A stretch of DNA of 11,943 nt, taken from NCBI GenBank assembly GCA_900539425.1, contig UQBX01000037.1:1-11943 (forward strand). Direction: 5' to 3'. This DNA is from an uncultured Oscillospiraceae bacterium (lineage in GTDB: Bacteria; Bacillota; Clostridia; Oscillospirales; Acutalibacteraceae). Under the pieces are notes generated by a model, which made no database searches, was not told where the DNA came from, and worked only from the letters and a program-made list of their open reading frames with translations. Both the position numbers and the translations under genes were made by a program. How positions within the stretch are numbered: the stretch's first letter is position 1; the number at the start of each line of letters is the position of its first letter. Shown in pieces: positions 6,914-11,943 of this stretch.

Positions 6914-9278
6914 ACACTTCGAGGCTCTTGAACTTGTTTCGGTGCTTGAAATGCTTGAAAACGAAGCGTCATCGCAGGACGCGAAAGATGCCGCCGTCAG
7001 TCTTAAACCTGTAAATGATTTAAGCCAGGCGCAGTTTCTTCTTTCACAAACTGAGGATGCGTTTTCCCTTATAGCCAGATTCGGCGGCCCGTCTTTTTCG
7101 GGGCTTTGCAACGTAAATAACGCAGTCAGCCGTGCCGCAGCAGGCGGTGAGTTAAACACTGCTGAACTGCTCAGAATAGGCGGAACGCTTCGTGCTGTCC
7201 GCTCTCTTTATGAATGGTACGGCCATTGCAGCGGCGTTTCAACAAGTCTTGACGCCTTGTTTGATTCAATAACTGTAAATAAGTATCTTGAAGAAAAGAT
7301 ATTTTCCGTAATCGTTTCGGAAGAAGAGATTTCAGACCGTGCATCGGACGAGCTTTACGAAATAAGACGCAAGATAAGGGCAAAATCAAATTCAGTGCGT
7401 GAGAAACTTGATTCTATAATCCACAGCACACACTATCAGAAATTTCTGCAGGAGCCGATAGTTACACAGCGTTCCGGCAGATACGTAGTTCCCGTAAAGG
7501 CGGAGCACCGTGCGGATGTTCCGGGACTTGTGCACGATATGTCCTCGTCGGGTGCCACCGTGTTCATTGAGCCTGTTTCCGTTGTTGACGCAAATAATGA
7601 GATAAAGATACTCGAAAGCCGCGAACGCGAGGAAATAAAGCGTATTCTCTATGAACTTTCGCTTGAAGCAGGCAATTTTTCGGAAAGCATAAAGCATTCG
7701 TACGATAGCGCCGTTCAGATTGACCTGATATTTGCAAAGGCAAGGCTTGCGTATAAAATGAAAGCAACAATGCCCCTGCTGAATAAAGACGGAAAGATAC
7801 TTCTGAAAAAGGCAAGACATCCGCTTCTGGATGCACACAGCGTTGTGCCTGTTGATATTTCACTCGGCGGCGAGTTCGATACGCTTGTTATTACAGGCCC
7901 CAACACAGGCGGTAAGACTGTTTCTATTAAAACGATAGGACTTTTGTCGCTCATGGCAATGTGCGGGCTTCTTATACCCGCAGCCGACCGTTCCGAGATA
8001 GCCGTGTTTGATAATATTCTTGTGGATGTGGGGGACGAGCAAAGTATTCAGCAGAATCTCTCAACTTTTTCCGCTCACATGGTGAATATTATTGATATTA
8101 TGAAACAGGCGGGCACAAATTCACTCGTTCTTATTGACGAACTCGGTGCGGGAACTGACCCCGTAGAGGGTGCGGCTCTTGCTGTTGCCATAATAGAAAA
8201 TTTACGCTCAAAAGGAGCAAGGATTGCCGCTACCACCCATTATGCTGAGCTTAAAGCATATGCTCTTGAAACGCCGGGCGTAATGAACGGAAGCTGTGAA
8301 TTTGATGTTGATACGCTCAGACCTACTTATCGTCTTCTTATAGGCGTTCCCGGGCGTTCAAACGCTTTTGCAATATCCGAACATCTCGGAATGGAAAAGT
8401 CGGTTATTAACGAAGCTAAGCGCCTTGTAAACAATGAAACCAAGTCTTTTGAAGCTGTGCTTCAAAAACTTGAGGAAACAAGACGCGAACTAGAAAAGGA
8501 AAAGGAAAAAGCTCAGAAAGCCACCGAAGCGGCGGACAGAATGAGAAGAAAGGCGCAGTCTGAAAAAGACAGAGCCGCACAGCTCAGAGATAATGAACTT
8601 GAAAAAGCAAAGCGAGAGGCGGAAAAAATAATCGCGTCCGCTAAACGTCAGAGTTCGGATTTTCTGCTCCACCTTGAACAGCTTAAAAAAGAGGCGGATT
8701 CAAATAACGCCACGGAGACCGCAAGGAAAACAAGGCGAGAGATTAAAAATCGTCTCGGCGAAATGGAGGATACCGTAAATCCCCGCCGCCTAGCTGATGA
8801 GTGGGACGAGGATTATAAACTGCCAAGACCTGTTGTTCCCGGCGATGCCGTTGTTATCCGCTCAATAGGCGAGGGTGAAGTGCTTGAGGTAAATAAGAAT
8901 AATGTTCTTGTAAAATCCGGCATGCTCAAAACAAGAGTTAAAATGTCTGATTTAAGACTTATCAAAAAGAAAGAGCCTCCTAAGCAGAGTAAACCGTCTT
9001 TGCTTTACAGAACTTCTTCAAAAGCCGATTCCGATATCAGTACCGAAATAGACCTTAGGGGTAAAACCGTAGACGAAGCACTGCACGATCTTTCACTGTT
9101 CATAGATAAATGCGTGCTGCTCAATCTGCATGAAATACGTATTATCCACGGTAAAGGAACGGGTGCTCTGCGTGCTGCCGTTCAGGAAGATCTGCGCCGC
9201 CATCCCAATATTGCCGATTACCGTCTTGGTGTTTACGGCGAGGGCGAAAACGGCGTAACGATTGCTCATCTTAAATAA
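6900..9278 (+). CDS. mutS2: MutS2, MutS-type ATPase with Smr nuclease domain
   Basis: A 792-residue full-length MutS2. In other bacteria this family suppresses homologous recombination, and in Bacillus it also acts on collided ribosomes (named RqcU there). The N-terminal core and clamp are followed by the ABC-type ATPase: Walker A GPNTGGKT (333-340), STFSAHM (388-394), Walker B VLIDELGAGTDP (410-421) and the switch histidine in TTHYAELK (445-452). A long charged coiled coil spans about 505-625. After a linker with a KOW-like stretch, the C-terminal Smr domain has IDLRG and HGKGTG, the residues tied to nuclease activity. There is no mismatch-recognition domain I, as expected for MutS2. AAAGGA lies before ATG 6900, which overlaps the recO end. 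Last gene of the phoH operon. Confidence 0.97.
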   Translation: MKTNKHFEALELVSVLEMLENEASSQDAKDAAVSLKPVNDLSQAQFLLSQTEDAFSLIARFGGPSFSGLCNVNNAVSRAAAGGELNTAELLRIGGTLRAVRSLYEWYGHCSGVSTSLDALFDSITVNKYLEEKIFSVIVSEEEISDRASDELYEIRRKIRAKSNSVREKLDSIIHSTHYQKFLQEPIVTQRSGRYVVPVKAEHRADVPGLVHDMSSSGATVFIEPVSVVDANNEIKILESREREEIKRILYELSLEAGNFSESIKHSYDSAVQIDLIFAKARLAYKMKATMPLLNKDGKILLKKARHPLLDAHSVVPVDISLGGEFDTLVITGPNTGGKTVSIKTIGLLSLMAMCGLLIPAADRSEIAVFDNILVDVGDEQSIQQNLSTFSAHMVNIIDIMKQAGTNSLVLIDELGAGTDPVEGAALAVAIIENLRSKGARIAATTHYAELKAYALETPGVMNGSCEFDVDTLRPTYRLLIGVPGRSNAFAISEHLGMEKSVINEAKRLVNNETKSFEAVLQKLEETRRELEKEKEKAQKATEAADRMRRKAQSEKDRAAQLRDNELEKAKREAEKIIASAKRQSSDFLLHLEQLKKEADSNNATETARKTRREIKNRLGEMEDTVNPRRLADEWDEDYKLPRPVVPGDAVVIRSIGEGEVLEVNKNNVLVKSGMLKTRVKMSDLRLIKKKEPPKQSKPSLLYRTSSKADSDISTEIDLRGKTVDEALHDLSLFIDKCVLLNLHEIRIIHGKGTGALRAAVQEDLRRHPNIADYRLGVYGEGENGVTIAHLK

Positions 9279-9285
9279 TTATTTT

Positions 9286-9317
9286 AAAGGCGGAAGCTTG
9301 TTCTTCCGTCTTTTTTT
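9286..9317 (+). terminator. Rho-independent terminator after mutS2
   Basis: GGCGGAAG (9289-9296) pairs with CTTCCGTC (9303-9310), with one G-T wobble and a 6-base loop, followed by seven T (9311-9317). Three A (9286-9288) extend the stem into the T-run. It lies 8 bases after the mutS2 stop and should end the phoH-mutS2 operon. Confidence 0.9.
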
Positions 9318-9417
9318 GCATTTATACGATATTTAGCGCAGCATCTTTATCGTGTTTCAACATTTTGTGTCAATAGTTATTACAAAAATTTTACCTAAAA
9401 AAACTTGCCTTTTTCAC

Positions 9418-9446
9418 TTGACTTATTTGCCCCTCTTATGTATAAT
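9418..9446 (+). promoter_or_regulatory. Sigma-A promoter for the ylxM-ffh operon
   Basis: TTGACT (9418-9423), a 17-base spacer and a perfect TATAAT (9441-9446). Transcription should start near 9453, giving a leader of about 60 bases before the GTG at 9512. The best promoter in the window. The region between the mutS2 terminator and this promoter (9318-9417) is AT-rich, and I see no gene in it. Confidence 0.87.
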
Positions 9447-9455
9447 ATCTCTTGC

Positions 9456-9477
9456 TGTAAAGATTATTTACTTTACA
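9456..9477 (+). promoter_or_regulatory. Dyad symmetry at the start of the ylxM leader
   Basis: TGTAAAG (9456-9462) and CTTTACA (9471-9477) form a perfect 7-base inverted repeat around an 8-base AT centre, a few bases after the expected transcription start. It could be an operator or a weak 5' leader hairpin that stabilises the mRNA. The symmetry is seen; the role is inferred. Confidence 0.4.
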
Positions 9478-9511
9478 CACAAAAGCAAAAAATGACGAGA
9501 GGGGCATAACA

Positions 9512-9877
9512 GTGGCGAAAAATCTTGAAGTTTCTTTTTTACTCGATTTTTACGGAGAAATGTTAACAAAGAAACAGCATGATTTTCTTGTTTACTATTA
9601 TAATGAAGATTTATCCCTTTCTGAGATCGCCGAAAACGAGGGCATAACGCGCCAGGGCGTCAGGGACGCTATAAAGCGTGCGGAAAATCAGCTCTTTGAT
9701 ATGGAAAACAGGCTCGGTCTTGCAAAGCGCTTTACCGAGATGAAAAAAGGGCTTGATGAGATAACGCAGTGCGCGGAGGCTGTAAACGAGTATAACCTTA
9801 ATCACAGCCTTTCAAGAGAGATAAACGATAATATCTCTAAAATAAAAGCAACAGCTGAATACTTATCTCAGCTGTAA
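9512..9877 (+). CDS. ylxM: YlxM family DNA-binding protein, SRP-associated
   Basis: A 121-residue YlxM/p13-family protein. The family sits next to ffh across Firmicutes and Mollicutes and is tied to the signal recognition particle; in Streptococcus it modulates SRP GTPase activity. Residues about 20-70 form a sigma-70 region 4-like helix-turn-helix: a helix with TKKQHDFLVYYY, then LSLSEIAENEGITRQGVRDA as the two-helix motif. The remainder is helical and charged. The start is GTG, preceded by AGGGG (9500-9504) at 7 bases. No other in-frame start fits, since the next Met is residue 17, inside the conserved region. It is 21 bases upstream of ffh and shares its promoter. Confidence 0.92.
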   Translation: MAKNLEVSFLLDFYGEMLTKKQHDFLVYYYNEDLSLSEIAENEGITRQGVRDAIKRAENQLFDMENRLGLAKRFTEMKKGLDEITQCAEAVNEYNLNHSLSREINDNISKIKATAEYLSQL

Positions 9878-9898
9878 TGCTTCGGGGAGTTGATTGCT

Positions 9899-11299
9899 TT
9901 GGCATTTGAAGGCCTTTCCGAAAGGCTTGAGAATTCCTTTAAAAAGCTTAGGGCAAAAGGTAAACTGACCGAGTCCGATGTTAAGGACGCTATGCGTGAA
10001 GTGCGTCTTGCACTTCTTGAGGCGGACGTTAACTATAAAGTTGCAAAGGATTTTACTAAATCTGTTACCGAGAGGGCAATAGGCGAGGATGTTATGGAAT
10101 CGCTTACACCCGGTCAAATGGTAATCAAGATAGTAAACGAAGAACTTACAAATCTTATGGGCGGCAGCGAAAGCAGGCTTGCCCAGGCAAATCACCCGCC
10201 CACCGTCATAATGATGTGCGGTCTTCAGGGTTCGGGTAAAACAACGCACAGCGCCAAGCTTGCGCTGAAACTAAAAAAAGAAGGCCACCGTCCTCTGTTG
10301 GTTGCCTGTGATATTTACAGACCCGCCGCTATTAAGCAGCTTCAGGTTGTTGGTGAGCAGGTGGGAGTACCTGTTTTTGAAATGGGCACCGAAAACCCGG
10401 TCAAAATAGCTCAAGAAGCTGTAAAACACGCAAAAGACCACGGATATGACTATGTGTTCCTTGATACCGCCGGCCGACTTCATATTGACGAGCAGCTTAT
10501 GCAGGAGCTTCAGAATATAAGAAGCACAGTACACCCGCACGAAATACTGCTTGTAATTGATGCAATGACAGGTCAGGATGCAGTCAACGTTGCAAAAAGC
10601 TTTAATGAAACGCTCGGCATTGACGGCGTTGTTCTTACGAAGCTTGACGGCGATACAAGAGGCGGCGCCGCTCTGTCAGTTAGGGCAGTAACCGGCAAGC
10701 CCATAAAATTCGTTGGTACGGGCGAAAAACTCGGCGACCTTGAAACATTCCATCCAAGCCGTATGGCTTCCAGAATACTCGGCATGGGTGATGTTCTTTC
10801 CTTTATTGAAAGAGCAGAGCAGAGTATCGATCAGAAAAAGGCTGCTGAGCTTGAAAAGAAACTTGCAAAAAACAAGTTTGACCTCAACGATCTGCTTGAT
10901 CAGTTCGATCAGATTTCAAGAATGGGCAGCCTGAAAGATACCATTAAAATGATCCCGGGAATAGGTACCAAAATCAGGGATGAGGATATTGATGAACGCG
11001 CGTTTGACAGATTCCGCGCTATCATATATTCAATGACTAATGAGGAACGCTCTCACCCCGATATCATAAATCCGTCACGCAAGCGCAGAATTGCGGCGGG
11101 CTGCGGTATGAAGGTGGAGGATGTTAATAAGCTTCTTTCACAGTTCAAGCAGATGAAAAAGATGATGAGCCAGTACGGCGGAAAAGGCGGCCCGCGCATC
11201 AGTAAAAAAATGCAGCGCCTGCTAAAGCAAAATCCCGATATGGCTCAGAAGATGATGGGAATGACCGGCGGCGGAAAAAATAATCCGTTCGGTTTTTGA
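9899..11299 (+). CDS. ffh: Signal recognition particle protein Ffh
   Basis: A 466-residue SRP54 homologue that binds signal sequences and 4.5S/6S RNA and, with FtsY, targets ribosomes to the membrane. The N domain starts MAFEGLSERL, as Ffh usually does. The G domain shows GLQGSGKTT (108-116), ACDIYRPAA (136-144), DTAGR (189-193) and TKLDGD (247-252). The C-terminal M domain has IPGIGTKI, RKRRIAAGCGM and the methionine-rich tail around KQMKKMMSQYGG and NPFGF. I start it at TTG 9899: GGGGAG (9884-9889) lies 9 bases upstream, while the earlier in-frame TTG at 9890 directly abuts that site. No defect seen. FtsY and the SRP RNA gene are not in the window. Confidence 0.97.
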   Translation: MAFEGLSERLENSFKKLRAKGKLTESDVKDAMREVRLALLEADVNYKVAKDFTKSVTERAIGEDVMESLTPGQMVIKIVNEELTNLMGGSESRLAQANHPPTVIMMCGLQGSGKTTHSAKLALKLKKEGHRPLLVACDIYRPAAIKQLQVVGEQVGVPVFEMGTENPVKIAQEAVKHAKDHGYDYVFLDTAGRLHIDEQLMQELQNIRSTVHPHEILLVIDAMTGQDAVNVAKSFNETLGIDGVVLTKLDGDTRGGAALSVRAVTGKPIKFVGTGEKLGDLETFHPSRMASRILGMGDVLSFIERAEQSIDQKKAAELEKKLAKNKFDLNDLLDQFDQISRMGSLKDTIKMIPGIGTKIRDEDIDERAFDRFRAIIYSMTNEERSHPDIINPSRKRRIAAGCGMKVEDVNKLLSQFKQMKKMMSQYGGKGGPRISKKMQRLLKQNPDMAQKMMGMTGGGKNNPFGF

Positions 11300-11367
11300 T
11301 AAGTATTAACCCGATTACATTCGGTTAGTAAATAAACAATAAAATTTTTAATTTGGAGGAAATAATA

Positions 11368-11610
11368 ATGGCAGTTAAAATCAGACTTCGCAGAATGGGC
11401 GCTAAGAAAGCTCCTTTTTACCGTGTAGTTGTTGCAGATTCAAGATATCCCAGAGACGGACGTTTCATCGAGGAGATCGGAACATACAATACTATGGTTG
11501 ATCCTGCTGAAATCAAGATCGATGCAGAAAAGGCAAAGAAATGGATCGCAAACGGCGCTCAGCCCACAGATACTGTAAAGAGCATCCTTAAAAAAGAAGG
11601 CATTCTTTAA
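11368..11610 (+). CDS. rpsP: 30S ribosomal protein S16
   Basis: An 80-residue S16 protein, a primary-to-secondary binder of 16S rRNA in 30S assembly. The sequence has the family opening MAVKIRLRRMGAKKAPFYRV, then VADSRYPRDGRFIEEIGTYN and the C-terminal PTDTVKSILKKEG. GGAGGA (11355-11360) is 7 bases from ATG 11368, which fixes the start; upstream in-frame codons would lie inside or before that site. The 68-base gap from ffh contains no convincing promoter or terminator, so it is probably transcribed with ylxM-ffh. Confidence 0.97.
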   Translation: MAVKIRLRRMGAKKAPFYRVVVADSRYPRDGRFIEEIGTYNTMVDPAEIKIDAEKAKKWIANGAQPTDTVKSILKKEGIL

Positions 11611-11646
11611 TCTTTTTAAACGGATTATAAGACGGAGGTGTTTTCT

Positions 11647-11880
11647 TTGGAGGAATTGTTAAAAGCGATCACCAAAGGCCTTGTCGAAAACCCGGATGCC
11701 GTTACTGTTGAGGTGGATGAACCCAATGAGGAGGGCGTGATCTATTATCATCTTCACGTTGCTGAGGAGGATATGGGCCGCGTTATCGGCAAGCAGGGCA
11801 GAATCGCAAAGGCAATACGCGTTGTTATGCGTGCTGCCGCAACCAGAAACGATCAGAAGATTTCGGTAGAAATAGACTGA
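11647..11880 (+). CDS. khpA: KhpA, KH-domain RNA-binding protein
   Basis: A 77-residue single KH-domain protein (YlqC in B. subtilis). KhpA pairs with KhpB/Jag in Gram-positive bacteria to bind RNA, and affects cell elongation and division in streptococci. The GxxG loop is in VIGKQGRIAKAIR (GKQG); flanking strands and the AVTVEV opening match the family. I choose the TTG at 11647: GGAGG (11634-11638) lies about 8 bases upstream, whereas the longer frame's GTG at 11638 overlaps that site. It follows rpsP by 36 bases, the usual partner order. The expected next genes rimM, trmD and rplS do not follow directly: a terminator lies 20 bases after its stop. Confidence 0.95.
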   Translation: MEELLKAITKGLVENPDAVTVEVDEPNEEGVIYYHLHVAEEDMGRVIGKQGRIAKAIRVVMRAAATRNDQKISVEID

Positions 11881-11900
11881 TTTAATCAAGTTAAAATTAA

Positions 11901-11931
11901 CCGCCTTGTCAAAGGCGGGTTTTTTTTTTTT
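11901..11931 (+). terminator. Rho-independent terminator after khpA
   Basis: CCGCCTT (11901-11907) pairs perfectly with AAGGCGG (11912-11918) across a 4-base loop. One G follows, and then a run of twelve T (11920-11931). A strong intrinsic terminator that should close the ylxM-ffh-rpsP-khpA operon. Confidence 0.93.
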
Positions 11932-11943
11932 AAAAAACGGGGG

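Noticed and set aside
7392..7838. Minus-strand open frame of 148 codons inside mutS2
   Set aside because: Shadow of the MutS2 coding frame, Cys/aromatic-rich without recognisable domains, no ribosome binding site or promoter.
8400..8790. Purine-rich, AAG/GAA-repeating region in mutS2, considered as a DNA repeat
   Set aside because: It encodes the charged coiled coil of MutS2, which explains the composition.
9318..9417. AT-rich stretch before the ylxM promoter, checked for a small RNA or tRNA gene
   Set aside because: No cloverleaf, no convincing promoter-terminator pair and no stable hairpin; nothing beyond spacer DNA can be supported.
9863..10249. Minus-strand open frame of 128 codons spanning the ylxM-ffh junction
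   Set aside because: Antisense to the well-conserved Ffh N and G domains and the end of YlxM; no independent gene signals.
11307..11327. Bulged hairpin between ffh and rpsP, considered as a terminator
   Set aside because: The stem is short with a bulge and there is no T-run after it; ffh and rpsP are normally co-transcribed. At most a weak processing or stability element.
11315..11345. Possible promoter before rpsP (TTACAT and TAAAAT)
   Set aside because: The -35 is poor and the spacer is 19 bases; not distinguishable from AT-rich background.

Overview
The window looks like chromosomal housekeeping DNA from a low-to-moderate GC, Gram-positive anaerobe, most likely a Clostridia member of the Ruminococcaceae/Oscillospiraceae kind found in the gut. 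The reasons are Firmicutes-style gene order (phoH-ybeY-era-yqzL-recO and ylxM-ffh-rpsP-khpA), strong GGAGG-type ribosome binding sites, sigma-A promoters close to TTGACA-17-TATAAT, and frequent TTG/GTG starts. The taxonomic placement is inference; no rRNA or other marker is present.

Layout. (1) Positions 48-3510, minus strand: a probable three-gene operon read right to left, FkbM-family methyltransferase, then MscS-type mechanosensitive channel, then a cysteine-type sulfatase. This is the only accessory-looking part. (2) Positions 3511-3627: a compact divergent promoter region with back-to-back sigma-A promoters. (3) Positions 3628-9278, plus strand: phoH, ybeY, era, a 53-codon yqzL-like gene, recO and mutS2, tightly packed with several overlaps and closed by a Rho-independent terminator at 9286-9317. 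These genes cover RNA turnover, ribosome and 16S rRNA maturation, recombination and ribosome rescue or anti-recombination. (4) Positions 9318-9511: a leader with a near-consensus promoter. (5) Positions 9512-11880, plus strand: ylxM, ffh, rpsP and khpA (signal recognition particle, ribosomal protein S16 and an RNA-binding KH protein), closed by a strong terminator at 11901-11931.

Several starts were moved inward from the longest open frame because a ribosome binding site or family alignment decides it: fkbM (3510), mscS (2441), phoH (3628), recO (6167), ffh (TTG 9899), rpsP (11368) and khpA (TTG 11647). No stretch longer than 300 bases lacks a gene; the longest gap is 233 bases (9279-9511). 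I see no transposon, CRISPR array, tRNA, rRNA, phage gene or broken gene.

I did not find a clearly new multi-gene system. The most interesting items are at the RNA level: a 13-bp hairpin that would bury the ribosome binding site and start of the yqzL-like gene, the out-of-frame nesting of recO's start inside that gene, and a leader before ylxM in which only read-through transcripts could mask the ribosome binding site.
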